Positions 38,513 to 52,120 of a stretch of 64,000 bases of DNA are shown here, one piece after another. The stretch is from Urechis unicinctus (Eukaryota; Annelida; Polychaeta; Xenopneusta; Urechidae): the NCBI GenBank assembly GCA_034190875.2, contig CM067343.1, forward strand, positions 23,008,533 to 23,072,532, read 5' to 3'. Under the pieces are notes generated by a model that was not told the DNA's origin, did not search any database, and saw nothing but the letters and a program-made list of their open reading frames with translations. The position numbers were made by a program, and so were the translations under genes. Numbering within the stretch: position 1 is the first letter of the stretch; each line of letters begins with the position of its first letter.

Positions 38513-38699
38513 ATGTCCAGCAAAAACTTTGCAGCTTCTTCGTTGGTCACACTCCTCACTTCCCTGAATGCCAATCATAAGACACCCTCGTGTTAGACCG
38601 CAGCTGGTCTAGCTCCCGCTTCCTTCTCTTAGTTGTTGAATCTATTAACAGCTTCTTTCTCCCTCCACCTTTTCTTCGTTTCTTGGTTTGATCGTCCAT
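38513..38699 (-). CDS. Basic N-terminal exon of an uncharacterised invertebrate-type protein, with a frame problem
   Basis: The frame starts MDDQTKKRRKGGGRKK, a strongly basic, nuclear-localisation-like start, and continues to QLRSNTRVS. In the -1 frame it then reads EVRSVTNEEAAKFLLDM and ends at a consensus GTAAGT donor (intron from 38512). The layout of a basic leader, an RV-S box, a W/R patch and an E-x-A-x-FLLD helix resembles the start of many uncharacterised invertebrate proteins often linked with repeats. The annotated ATG frame ends at 38556-38558. A one-base change between about 38556 and 38590 would explain both frames: pseudogene or sequence error. Function unknown. Confidence 0.45.
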
Positions 38700-38800
38700 T
38701 ATCGCAATGAAAATAGCGCAAACTAAACACCCGCCGGCGGCGATCGGCACAGAGTGATGACGTTTCTGCGCTTTCGGAATTAATAATACATGAGCTTCCA
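38700..38800 (-). promoter_or_regulatory. CpG-rich upstream region of the minus-strand gene
   Basis: CCGCCGGCGGCGATCGG and a CRE-like TGATGACG (38755-38762) lie within 65 bp upstream of the ATG. This local GC and CpG peak in AT-rich DNA is promoter-like. It mirrors the CRE-bearing region of the convergent gene. Confidence 0.35.
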
Positions 38801-39854
38801 AATATGGTCCATTTTTGGCTGGAAGTGAAAAATAAGGAATCCGCATATCAGCACCATTTAGAGTACTCTTGCAGTTAGCAACATTTTTTTGGATTCGATT
38901 TTTTGAAAAAATGCACCTTTAAGAGACACAATGATAAAGCAGGGCGCTAGCCATGTGTGGCGTGTTTGCATATTTTGCTGGGCGGAGACGTGGTTTAGCC
39001 CTCCTTTTATAGCTATCAGCTCTTTGTTGTGATTCAATCGGCCACAAGCCTCTCTCCACAGGTTTCCAAAAAAGGCTAGGTAATTACAATGTACGTTTAA
39101 ACACTGAGATGAGATTGTCCAAATAAGTATAATCAGAATGGCGAGGCACATGGATACAAATTGTTCTTGCTCTGTTTTTTTTTCACTGGTAAGCTGTGCA
39201 CTAGAGGACGTACACATGGATACTACTGCTGACGACATTCTTTGAAGTTGCTTCCGCTAACGGAGAGCATCACCCCCTGTAGATTCCATGTGTCGTCATA
39301 TGTCAATGGAGACGTTTATCTTAATCTCCAACAATATCTATTACAATCAAGACGCAGGTACATTTGTAACAGGAGGTTGTTTCGCATGATATAAAACATC
39401 ATGTGTTTCATATGACGGTCGTATTGTTTGGTCTTACTAACCTGAAAGTATTGAATTACGCATTTGCATTGTGTAAGCTGGCTCTTATGAATTCATATAT
39501 CATTATTTTAGATTTCATAGACCAAACAGTTGTAGACAATAAACTGATTCAAGGTCATGTTTGTGATATTGCTGCGTTTTGTTTTTTGTCGTCTTAATAT
39601 CCCGTGTCAACATTTAATGCTGCAACTATGGCAACGCCGGAAGATAAAAGCACAAACTAACTTAATTATTAACATGGACGTCAACTAATATTGATGTGAG
39701 GAGCAACTGACCATAGTTTTGTAATGTAATGCGTGGTTTTAGTAACGGTCCATTGCGTTTTTAAAAAGATTCGCTTTTTGCAGGTAGTAGCAATAGAAGG
39801 CCTCAGTTGCAATATGAAACATTAAAGAAGAGTCCAACTGCAGTAAGATCAAAT
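38801..39854. other. Unassigned interval between the gene pair and LR-C
   Basis: A minus-strand frame at 38858-39238 (126 codons, with a hydrophobic ILIILIWTI stretch) is the longest non-repeat open frame in the window. It overlaps no recognised domain and lacks a convincing splice partner. The rest shows nothing recognisable. The piece TTTTTTGAAAAAATGCAC (about 38897) resembles the inverse of 35257-35276, a very short echo between the two ends of the gene pair. Confidence 0.35.
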
Positions 39855-42139
39855 GCTCAACTTCAGGTTTTCTGGAAATTTAAATAGCTTTTTGCGATTG
39901 AAGCCGTTTCACTGCAACAACAAAGCAAATATTTCAAAGGCATGTGCAGCACGAATTCGCTATATTGTGGTCTCTGTAGATATTGTATCGCATGTAAATT
40001 TCATGACATCCTATGATGTCGTGGCCTTATCCAAGTATACAATTTCATGCAATGATTTGCGAAGTCAACAACAATGAATGAAGTCCGGAGAAGACAAATA
40101 TAGCAGTGTTTGTGCATACATAAATTAACAGCGGCTTGCACCAGGTAACTTTTAATCTGCGCAACTTTAGTGCATCCTTTTAGAGACGTTTCTCAACCAA
40201 CCTTTAGGGTCAAGAAACTATAAAACCAAAAGCATAGAAGAATTTCCGGTATAGAGTTGTTTCTCAATGAACTACTTAAAAGTGGAAGTTTAAAAAAATA
40301 GGCAATATTATAGCATGAGTAACAGATACATTGAGTCCAGAACCAAATCTCCTCTAGTTCACTGTAGATTCCTAAGGTGCGACACATGCATGTTCTAGCT
40401 GTGGCCTTTTTCTATAATTGATATGGGTAGGTTCACAAATAAGAGGCAATTAACATTCTATTGTAAACTATTTACTATTTGAAATTGGTGTCTAGACCGT
40501 CTGCAGATTGTTATTATGTTTGACGTAAAATCGTTGACTAATCGTTGATGTAAAATTCAAAATTCAAGTCACCGTACGCTCAATGCTTCCAAATACATTT
40601 AATTGTATCATATACATTACACAATCATAACACGAATATAATTTCCGGAGGTACTGTTCCTATGTTGAACCGCTGATAAACAATGTATCTCTAAGTAATT
40701 TCTTAACCTTGAATAATCAGTGGTCCTTGCGAAGTTGATGTTGCAGTGTACGTATTCTTCATCTCGTACATCCTTGGTTCGGTATTTATAGCTGTCTTTT
40801 GATGTATTATACTGGAATGACTAATCATAAAAATAACATACATTTTATGCTATTATGCCTTGCCACCATAAAACAGACAGGCTTACGAATAAACAATCAA
40901 ACCCGAAAGTATCAACACCAACTGTAGCAACGCGCATTATGGCGACAAACCTTTGCCTCGATGTAGACCTGTAAAAGCTGATTAAATCAAATGACGATAC
41001 GCAGCGCCAGATCCCAGTGATGCATATTGGTTATCATTTTATTACTTAATCAGAGTAATCATCGACAACGGCTAATTGGTATTCATCCCAAGGTCGCACA
41101 AATATATAATTTCTCAGTACATTGCTTACTTTACACTGGGTATATTATCTTCGGTTAATCTCTGGAACCGACCAAGCATAGAAACAAAACATTGATCTAG
41201 ATCACCTCTAGTCATTATATAGAGACAAGATGGATGACCCAAGTTGCCTGCATTAGAGCCAGAGCGTGCCTTGTTCTAGTGTATAGATGTAATTCCCTGA
41301 CCGATTGAAGGAGATCATTTACATGAGCAGCAGCTTCATGTTGAATTAGGCTCAGTTGTCATAAAATGTCATTGCAGTACAAGCACAAAGTACACAGTAG
41401 GCCTCTATATCGCATGCTCTGACAGCAACGTCTCTATTACAATAAACCACATAAATAGCTATAGTTTGTGAGCGCCTTACATTGGCTCAAAACACTATGT
41501 GTTATAGCAATTAGTCGCTGATCCTTCGTCTGTTTTCTTTCATATCTAATTTAAAATTTGGCTCCTATTGAATTGACAGCGCTTTAATTCATGGACCCGA
41601 TGTAGCATACAAGGAGCGATGTGAGTGGCAATATTATGAATCCGTCGAATTCATATAGTTGTATCACTCACACGGTCTTCATAATAATTAACAACTTGAC
41701 AAATCATATTAAATATAACCTCTAATGGTTTTATCGTCGAAGAGGGTTTGTGTACATATCGTTTACATTGACACAACACAGCAAGTGATGCAAGAAGAAA
41801 CATGATGTGAAGTAGCCGCCCATCCGTTCATATTAAGTTGACGATGAGTCATGAATTGCTTCTTGTATAAATGCGTTTGGTTTTAAACTTGCCTCTGTCA
41901 AGCAATTTGCTTTCCAATTACGCGTTGCACAGCTCGTCAGCTAGCCTTGTTTCATTTAAGTAGAGAATGTGTTGATCATTTGGCTACACTGTTCATGCTT
42001 TAATAAAGGTTAATAAACAAGCGCCATTGCAACACACGGCTTGATAAGTCGTTGCTATAAGCATTCAGCGGATATTGGAATCGCATATTGTCATTTTTTT
42101 TTGCAGGACTCACAGTTCTTAATCAGTGGGTTGCATACG

Positions 42140-42148
42140 CCCCCCCCC
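42140..42148 (-). repeat. 9-base C run in LR-C
   Basis: Same LR position as the G or C tracts in LR-A1, LR-A2 and LR-B. Confidence 0.85.
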
Positions 42149-45100
42149 ACCTAATTTTCATTTGATCAGTAGTTTGTCTTTAATCCGTTATTATGTGTGT
42201 ATTAATTATTCAAGTAAGTGATATTTGTGGAAAGAGAATGAAGGCAGTATCGTTATGCTAACATTTTATGCTAAAATACATTTCTATGAAAACAACGCGT
42301 CTAATCATAGTGACTGACGACTGACTACTGAAGCCGAGCGGTAAAAGCATCTGCAGTAAAGAATATTTAGATTCCATTGCGAATATCTATTTATTCGAAC
42401 AAAGTATCGTGCATCATATTAGTAAAAGGATCTTAACCTCAGATGTGCGTGCATGGAAAGGTGCAATCATAAAAAAGGGATGACACAGTGATTTAGTATC
42501 CTAGCTGAAACGACAGGTGAGAAAGCTAGTATTTGTGTAGGTTTTATCATGGCGAACTAATATAAATTAATTCTGACTGCTTGGCTGTTACATAAAATAA
42601 ATAAGGCGTTGAATCTAACGAAAGCCTTTGGCTATCAATCAATGCGCCATTATGTCAAGCCGAGTCCAGCCAGTGCTAGTAACGCAAGTTGATGACATAC
42701 TGATCTGGACACTAGGTGATAACAGATGCGTACAACTTGCATAACATATCGCACGGCTTTGATGATCTACATATAGCCCTTAAATAGGTTAAGAGTAAAA
42801 CAAAACAACGAATTGGAAGGAACTATGTCCATATAACATCGATAAAAAACTAAACATTTACGGACTGCAATTTAAGAATGGACGACCTTTTCTAACCTAT
42901 TGGCAATTTTAACAATCAAGGCCATTGCTTGTGATAGCGGATTATGATTGGATATATAATGCTGTATGCCCTTATACCGAGATATTGTTACGTTCTGAGG
43001 TCAATTATCTGCACCGCCATTCATTATTTATTGCAACCCGTACCAGCACGTCTTGAAGATATGCCGGATAGCCTACCTGTGGCACATAGATAGATAAACT
43101 GTTTCATGAAGAATATGCTATATATAATGTTACAAGACTCAATACCAATGTCCCGAGCGTGAAGTACTCAAACGAGACCTTACCTGACCGGTGTTACTCC
43201 GCTTTCGTTTGTGTATTTTGATATATGTATACTTCTTTGTACGTATAACGAGCAGCGTCATGTTGCTTCATGAACGCAGAAAATTCTGACATATCATTAC
43301 ATTTTGATCACATACCAATTAAATATCGACATGGCTCACATGAAGGATGTTGTGCAATAAAGCGCAGGTTACGGTTTGTACTGATGTTACTTGGGTTACT
43401 GTTTTCCTCACATTGCTTAGCTTTGGGGACAATCCTTTGGTGGTAATGCTACAAGCTGTTGATAATAAATCGAAATACTGGTCTGGTGTCGACGTGATAA
43501 AGTACCATGAGCAAGGTATTGCAATCATACTACTGTTGAGGGAACAATATTTTAAGCGTTGACATAATGATGTTTGCTGTAGCTAAAACTTTGTTGCTTG
43601 CATACACCCATAAACTGTAACATTATCGTGACATCCTCTCTAAGTAGTATTGCAGATAGAATAGCAATATGCAATTCAGATATTTTATGATTCAATATAA
43701 AATAAAACCCGAACTGAAAACGCAATCGTTAAATGTATAAGCAACGTTTGTCAGGGTAACTGATTATGCCACTGCTACACTTAATGCAGCAAATGTATTG
43801 ATGCTTTCACTCCACTTTTGTATCAGTGAAATAAAACACTGAAGTGTCGAGCGCTTTCTAGCACACTGGGATATTATTTGCTGCTTTCCAAAATTTACAT
43901 CACACCTGTTTACTCAGCAAATGGTGTTAGATGACTTATGAGGGCTTACCAAACGCAGCTGCTAACTATGCCTAGATACAGACTAAAAACGCATACTTTT
44001 TAAAATAAATTCAAGATACACGTCGGCAGAAGCGGGATTATCGTGCACGACGAGATTGTATCTACTTTTGTGCCTGTCATTGAAATAGCATATAAGCATT
44101 ACCGATGTGGACCTCGTCAGGGAGCCTCGTTCTTGTTAGACGAGGTATGTATTGACCAGATTATTTGCATGCATATTGCATGATATAATATGCGAGGATT
44201 CGTCAATTGTGCCTGCTCACTTTATCGACAATATGTGATAGAACTGTAAATGGTTGCGTTATATATGCCCTTAACCAATACCCCTTCATCAGGCTTAGTA
44301 ATGAAAAACATAAATTTACTAACCAATATCTGAGATTTTATAAAGTGTCTGTCAATAATAGCGATAAGTCTACTCCTGGATGAAATGTCAAATATTCTTG
44401 CCCCGCGATAAGCATTATGTGCAGGAAATATTGTTCAAAGGGTAGTACATACGATGATGCTGAGTTGTCAATACTATTAAAATGTCAGCGGATCTTCAAT
44501 TGACAATTGATAGGATCTACTGAATACTAAGACCCACTGAGTAAATCGGCGCTGTAGACACAGAGCTACCTTCCGTCGCACCTCTTCCGTACTTTAACAT
44601 AATGGCATGGCTATGTTTGTAACTACAAAATGCTATGCCAAGAATGAAATAGGTAGAATACTCAACCGCAGACATTATCTATACCTATGTGTATTCAGTG
44701 CACACATGGGGACGTTGTAGTCCATTGCAATCACACACTATTTAACTTGTTTCTGTATTTGGCGCACACACACACTGTTCCGTAGGGAAATACTTCATTT
44801 GGTCATTTATACCAATGTTCTGACTCGCATACGGACTGTTATCATCTTATCCGTGAATATCATGGAATATTAATTTCACTTAACAACTCTTACATTGACC
44901 GTTCATTAATAGACATTGTAAGTCGTGGCTCGCGCGATTTAAGTTACGCTTTTTTTCGATAAAGTTGGCAAGTTCCGCACTGATATATTGCATGACGTGC
45001 TTATTGTGCCAGTGTCCGTGGGGCCTTAAAGAAATGTGCTCCTCAGGAATGTTAGCACTAACATTTAGCTTGAACCGTACCACATTCTATTTGTTAGACC

Positions 45101-48100
45101 AATCTTTCGGATTTTGGCAAGACATAGCACTATGGAATCCGTGGGTTTTCGTCCACATTACCCTCTATGCACGACACCATAACTGGAAATATCAGTTAAA
45201 ACAAGTATACTTTTCGGGATCTTTCAATTATACGGATGCGGCATACATCTCTATATTGTAATATGGCAATACACATCAGAGCGGAGAGTAGCCAGTAACC
45301 TTGCAACGCGCTTTCTACAAATAAAACTAGTCAGATGAGACACATCAGCTGAGAAGCTGATCGATTAAACGGGTCGTTGTCCGGCGAATGCTGTAAATAT
45401 GTGGCTATATTGACATGACTAGCGGGAATATGATTCCCTCTATATCAATTTTACTTTTATATATTACGACAGAGAATTTGCAAAGATAATGCCCAGAGCC
45501 ATAGATTGCACACAACGCGATAGAGTGTGGGTCGTCCAATTAGGCACTACACACAAATTTAGCTTAAGAGGCAATTCGTCAACGGTAATAGAGCGACACA
45601 TTCTAACCCGGGTGCAATGTCATCGAGAACGATTGGACCGCATTTCAGGACGATGTGCATAATATCAGGTGCATTTAATGTTCAGCGTAGTGATGTTGCG
45701 CTATTGCCATTTCATTGCAACGTTGGCACTATGATATCAAAGTAAGCAAGTCATGAAAGGGCTTATAACATTGACTAAAATCACTTGCGGTGTCACTATC
45801 TATGAAGCCACTGAATGGTTTTTTTTTGGCAAAACGAGCGACCCTTCCTTATCAATGCTGGCCAACAAACACATAAAATCAAACAATTTATGCATTTTAT
45901 CTTGTTCAAAAGGTCTGACAGTAAACAATGTACGCTGCAATATGCATACAAACTTGATCTACATCTTTAATAGCGCAGACCAAAATGACAATTACAAATA
46001 TCCATTCACTTGCGTTCCTGTGGCACGTTATCGGTATGGGTATTAACTTGAAGGTAACGTATCGTGATTTGCTCACGGCTGCTACGCAGTTATGCTAAGT
46101 ACGGAAGACATTAAAGCAAACATATCAGATTTTCGCACGATCTGGTACAATGGCGTGTGAAGAGATAGCGCCTGATTGCCAATTCTCTTGCCGGAGGCAA
46201 CATCACACAGTCAGTATGGGAAGCGAAGCTATTTGAAGTCACATCCTCCTGTCATTATTTCACTTCGATTTTCCACTGACATGCTCCAGGGCAGCTGTAA
46301 TGCACCACGTTATCACCGCATCCACCATATGAAGCACATAGTAAAACATGGATTATCATTGGTTATTGCTCTTGGCCTATATGAATAATCACCCAAAGGC
46401 TTACTCTCTGGATATTCTTACCAATCTGCTCTTCAATCAAATATTGATTAATACCACGGTTGACAAAAAAACATCACTGAGGGGTTTCGACTTGGTAGAT
46501 GTGTCGATGATGTTTTTTCTGTTCCTAGTTTAATTTCGTTTCACGCTCCGGACAGTGGAGTAAGTTTTGAATTGGAAACAGCTTATCGTGGGTTTATAAA
46601 TATAGCAGCGTGATTTGGCTGTAACTATACAAATGTAAGCCCCATACTTTTTAGACTTTGCATAGGAGCCCCTTAGAGCATAGCTGATGAATCAATTCGG
46701 CACCCAAATTTTCCCCCGAGTTCGACATCTTAGTCTCCAAAGCAACGTTGTTAACAATTGAAAATGAGTATTGCTATATATGTATCACCATCATTGTAGC
46801 TATTTAATTTTAAATGTATTCGCACGAAGTTTGTGTAATGTAATTCTAGATTATTGGTGATATGATCAATATGTTTTGTTGGCGATTTGCAAGTGCCACG
46901 ACTAATATAGATAAACCTCTTTTTTTCACCGCGCCACGTATCTTATATCATCAACGCTAGTTCTCAATAATCCACCTTTGCCTACGGCCTGGAATTACTT
47001 GTACACCAACAGTGTGTCACTTTTTATTGGCCAAAACATCACTTTAAAGCCAGTATACGCACTTACTTGTACAATCAATGTATCATATTCAACAACTGGC
47101 CGCAACCAGCATTTCAACATCGGGCCAAGCACCTTGGACGAAGTTGTCTTTCACAAGCAGTCGGCTAAAAGCGCTGTAAACGGGACCTCGCCCTGATGTC
47201 AATATCCTGACAATTAGTCACTAGATAAAAACCTATTTACCATGGCATGCCTCCCCCATGGCAAAATTGTCTGATTCTTCCACTGAGGGAGGTCTGTAAA
47301 CAAAATTCGTTGAGCATCATCTAAACCATCATGAACAAAAGCAATCAAACCACCATGATATACGGCAAAAATGGTTGCATAATGATAATGTTTAGGTGAA
47401 AAGATAATCGCTTCTAATCATCTCCTCCGATAGATACATGCAAAACAATACAGGCAATCAAATGCGCAGCAGCACCATTCAAATTATCGAATCTTTTTTG
47501 GAACAGCCGGCCAATTTAATGTCTGTATCTCTAATATGATCACGTCATGAAACTTTCCAATATCGTGCATGAGATCATTTAATAGCGCCAGAAAGGGCTT
47601 GAATACTAGCCGTCTTTTGTGTATCAATGTTGAGCTAAGTATATCAGCACGCATCCATAATCGTGGAAGATAACTACATAATTTGATATCAGGTTGTATT
47701 TTCATACGGCAGCTGCTTGTTAATTAATACAACTTTATCGACACAGGTTTGTCGCCTGGTTTGTATGGCTATATCATGAGGTAAATGATGTCGGACTTAT
47801 TTCATCCATCACAAACGCATGTCATTGCCTTATATCGTTGATAATGTAAATAAATAACGAAACGTTTGTGACCATAAAAAATGTCTTATCGTGAAGTGTT
47901 GTGTAGAGATATGCACTAATGATAATGAAGACTCAAACTCCAGGCGTGAGTTACGAATAACGTCAACTTATCTACTTTACTTAACCTTTTGAATGTTCGA
48001 CGGAACATTGCATAAATGCTGGAGGGAGATGTGTTGAGCTCGTAGGCCAGGGTAGAAATGTTTAGAAACAGGTTAATAATGTATAAGTGATTACCTCAAC

Positions 48101-48278
48101 GTCAAAGGCACGTTTATCCCAATGCTCATAGAACATACAGCTGCCTGGCTATTGAGGGCTTGGTATTTTCTCAGGCTTTGGGGCGTTGCCTAGGCCGGAT
48201 GCGTTGCTGCTCTAGATGTCGGGGGAGATGACAAGTAGGGTCCGGGAAACTGGGGTTTATTATTCACATCACCTGCAA

Positions 48279-48281
<3 letters not shown>

Positions 48282-48314
<33 letters not shown>
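48282..48314 (+). repeat. 33-base G homopolymer
   Basis: An uninterrupted G run at the outer end of LR-C homology. Its true length is uncertain because homopolymers this long are hard to read. A 10-G run follows at 48821-48830. Confidence 0.9.
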
Positions 48315-48315
48315 C

Positions 48316-48861
48316 TCCATCAAACTGATCACGGAGAGAGTACGCAACGTTGATGGGTAAGTTGGGTGCCTAAATCTGGCGGTCATTTCTTAGGGCCTTT
48401 CCTATAATTAAGATTCCTGAGAAACGAGATACAATCATCTTAAATACAGATGTTAAGTAATATATAGAAGTTCAAGAACTTCGTAAACCTAAGTCTGGAG
48501 TTTAAGTCCACATAATCACAAGTGCGATCGTTCCCACTTCAACATCCCATTTCACGATCGACAAATGGTGGGGATTCAATTGACCCGGATGTCATGCAAA
48601 AAGTAAAAGTTGATTATACCTTTTGATACAATTTTAGGCCCTGTATCATATATATTGCCACCACCTCATTTTCCTGTGTTGAACCCTGGTAGTAGAGTTA
48701 TATGCTTTTGACCCACAGGAACGATCAATCTGATATGGAGAGTCAGGGGATTTCTCAAAAGGACGATAAAGCTCAGTATGAGAAGATGCAAGCTGAGAAT
48801 GACGCCATAAGAACTGTGGTGGGGGGGGGGCGACGTGATGAGAGCTAAAAACAACAAAGCT
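48316..48861. other. Unassigned interval between LR-C main block and its distal module
   Basis: No gene and no match elsewhere in the window. It contains a 10-G run at 48821-48830 just before the distal module. The minus-strand frame 48666-48890 crosses the repeat border and is not credible. Confidence 0.5.
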
Positions 48862-49935
48862 GTTTGCATACTACAAACAGCAGCACTCAACGACTTGCCT
48901 ATATGGGACTAGTTTTAGAGATTACAAGTCTTGTTTGTTTTGTACTACCGTGAGAATTATCGGGGTATTTTTGGTCACCTTATGTGATTTGAATATTGTT
49001 ACAGTTGGAAATCTATGTAATTGGTGTGTCGGTCCTTCGTGTATAATAAAACCATAGCATTATTGAATCACAGAGCTATTCGTTGCAAATTAGTAATTCG
49101 ATATCGTAACAAAATTCCGTTCGTTCCAGAAATAAACTGAGCTGACTGAAGAGATATGTCTGTGATGAGTGTTGGAAAATTCTATATACCGATTGACTGC
49201 CAATATAAATCATCCATGGATGAATTGGCGTCTACTAGTAAATTATTGGGCGATGGGCCTGCAGTTGCTTGTTAAGACCATTATATGGATAGTCTGGTGA
49301 GCATTAACGTGCCAGTCTGGGTGTTGTAAGGAGATTGACATGTGGCGGATGTGTCTATTACAATATAGACCAGATCATACGAGATATGTTACTCACTCGA
49401 ACACTAATAAACACCTGGATAGAGCTAAGAATCCGAAAGTGAGCAATCGATATCAAAGTACTCTTTTTTCCATATTGCCATGACAGTTGCTCACCTAGCG
49501 ACAAGAGGTTTAAACATAACCAGTGCATTTTCTGTCTATCGATATTATGGGCGGCCATGAGAAAATCAATTAGTTAGTTTAGCTATTCTATGGCCGCAAG
49601 CACATGTTGATGATTGTGTGCAACCAACATAATTATGTCTGGGATGAATGCGACATGATTATGTCTGCACATGTATAGTTATCAATCTTTGTGTTACAAA
49701 TTATCAGTCTAATGTTTGATGTTTAACTCAAATATTATCGTTCGGGACTTTCATTACACCTGCGCACCAGTAAGATATGACATATGGTCTTTAACCGGGG
49801 CAACTATCAAAATCAAGTGTGATAAACAAAGCCATTGTCAACACCGGATGTTTATTTGTACATTTATTAGATCGAAAAAGTTTCCTAGGGACATAATGTG
49901 AATATGGCATATGAGCATTTTCATATTGAATTACG
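48862..49935 (-). repeat. Distal module of LR-C, shared with LR-B
   Basis: Same orientation as 32150-32715, with clear runs such as ATGGATAGTCT, ACCAGATCATACGA and CCTGCGCACCA. It is split by a 365-bp segment (48911-49275) absent from LR-B. Confidence 0.75.
48911..49275. mobile_element. 365-bp insertion in the LR-C distal module
   Basis: LR-B has TATGGGACTATGACCATT uninterrupted. In LR-C the same flanks are 365 bp apart. No terminal repeats, tail or coding part is seen, so the element class is unknown. Deletion from LR-B is the alternative. Confidence 0.45.
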
Positions 49936-50814
49936 GAATTCCCTGAGTGTTAATTAGTATGGATCTTCTTCGCTTGCACGTTATGAATTCGGCGTATACT
50001 TTCCGGATACACAGGTCAGACTGTTTGGTAAAATATACGATGGCCACGATATTTTTACACCGTGTGCACAGTTGAACCGAGAACAGAAATATCGTGGTCG
50101 AAAGTGATTAGCAATATATTTGTGTTATGTTACACCGAACTAGGGTCTGCAATCAAATTAAAATAGGCCAGGTACTGATATTAAACCTGATATTGGACTG
50201 CCATGCCACAGTTCATAAAGAAAAAACCCTATCAGCATCGCACTAAATGACCTGTTATCTGGATGAAGACGGTGTTAAATTACCCAAGCATCAAACAATC
50301 GGGTGAAACAACCGTCGGGTTTCTCTGCATGGCTGTGAACGCAATATATTATGCTATAAGGTCAAATATCTGTCAAGTGCATTCAAATGCAGATAGCTGC
50401 ATGCTACATGTAATTTTATAATACAGTGGTTCATAGCGTTTTTGCAGGTGATCCAAGCAAGCAGTAATTATGAAACCGTTTTTACATATTAAAGCGCTAT
50501 GTGGCTCTGCGGCTACGCCGAAGGTATTAACGTGGCGTTCAACAACCGTATGCTTTTCTTTATCGCTACAGTGATATTATGAGGCCCGATATGCCAATAC
50601 GTGGACACAAACAGTAACTTCTACAAACGCATGTAATTTACGTGTAATTTCAACACCACGGCAAATGGGTCAAACTGGCCAGATTTTGACCTCACCAAAT
50701 CCAAACATGTCTTTAATCCGATATTTACGATACAAGTACCGATAGACTACCTGTTATACAGTCAGACTTATATCAACGACAATCAAAACGACGAAGCAAC
50801 TTAAAATAAAAACG
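49936..50814. other. Unassigned interval before E2
   Basis: No match elsewhere in the window and no gene. At about 50036-50097, TACGATGGCCACGATAT and ATATCGTGGTCG form an imperfect inverted repeat. Confidence 0.5.
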
Positions 50815-52120
50815 ATAAGCCAAGAAAAAAAAATCTTCAAGTGATAATTGATTGTTTTTTAATAGAACGTAGGACCCCTGTATACCGTCAGTAATGTGTC
50901 ACTGGGTCGCTTAGGCAATTAGGTATAAAGAGCCCGGCGATGTTTTGCGACGCCCATAATTACCGCAATTGCTTTCAATTATTCTGGTTGGAATCAATCG
51001 ATCAAGCAACTGTCTAGGGAGATCCACTTGATTAAATTAATGCTCTGGACTGAAGCTTCAATTAACGCTTGGCCAAACCATTCGAAAGCATACAAAAGCC
51101 CTTTAGTAATCGTACTTATCTATACTTCCTATGTTACCTATGGCTTTGTCTCAAACTTGAAAGGAACCCATTACAATCTGGCGTTATACGGGCGAGGCTA
51201 TTGGGTAATGGGAGAAGGTACGCCTGACACAGATTGCTTTCAATCACATCTGACGAACTGGGGATGGTTAATGGCATTCTGTCAAATCTTTCAAGACAGC
51301 TATTTTATCTCACTCAGCTGCTGGTAAGCGGATTTTCCAATCTTTCATGCGTTAAGGATAGGATTTGAACGGGGTCTTCATTCAGGGACAATCATACAAA
51401 TATGTTAAAAGTTTGTGATTATGAGCAACAAATGGCTACAGTATAGTACCAGGGCAATAGTGTGATGGAAGCAAATAACTAAAAATAGGTTGTATTAACC
51501 TACACAAATACATATGGCCTACACGGTTTTTTTTTCCGCCCTTGTCTCTCATTATCATACGGCCTGCAACGACCATATTTGTCAACAGTAGTGATATTTT
51601 GGTCGAGATATGGTCGTAAATTTACAAACTGTCGTCACTTGATTAACCCGTATGTTAATGTTACAAAGGTATGCTTACATGTATTGCCTGCCTTAGGGGT
51701 TCATACTCGAGGTAATAATATTTAGAATACTGAATGTGGACATCAATGGTTTCATCATAATTGCGTCAAGATTGAACTGCTCCAATACAAAGCCTAATGC
51801 CTAATCCTACTGCCTATGGCAAGACGCAGCTACAAAAGTAGTTGGAAACGGCACCCCTCTGTCGGTAACGGTCTTCTAGATTTGATTGAGATTTACAAAA
51901 GTATTTATAGCAGTGCTTATTACTGTCAAACCGCCCATGTCCGGGCACACATGATAAGATTACAAGATGTGTTGCTTTTTAATCCATTATCAACAAATGC
52001 CGTCGTTTGTTGTGTGTTGAGGGCCCTGCATAAATACTTACGTGCGCAGCGCAGTTTGACGAGCATATAGTTGAGAAGTAAGTTGCTGATGCATTTTAGA
52101 GATATATTGTCGTAGACATG
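50815..52120 (-). repeat. E2: copy of the 1.3-kb repeat, inverted relative to E1
   Basis: The reverse complement of 19315-20652, collinear throughout. The 99-codon + strand frame at 51028-51327 and the minus-strand frame starting MPLTIPSSSDVIE near 51290 cover the same bases; neither has a known family. Because E1 and E2 are inverted, they bracket LR-B, the gene pair and LR-C. Confidence 0.8.

Larger units (their letters stand above)
39855..48315 (-). repeat. LR-C: longest near-continuous LR copy, inverted relative to LR-A1 and LR-A2
   Basis: The reverse complement matches LR-A2 (39860-44570 with 17040-11640) and then LR-A1 (44570-48280 with 7190-4480). It therefore shows that LR-A1's left part and LR-A2's right part together form one ancestral unit of about 8.4 kb. 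It has about 420 extra bases at 39922-40342. Anchors: 40740-40860 with 21190-21310 in LR-B; 46176-46388 with 5286-5498; 47790-47850 with 4920-4990. It ends in a 33-G run. No gene is recognised. Confidence 0.85.

Noticed and set aside
38858-39238. 126-codon minus-strand frame
   Set aside because: Longest in unique sequence outside the domain exon, but with no domain, and it runs into what should be the upstream region of the minus-strand gene.
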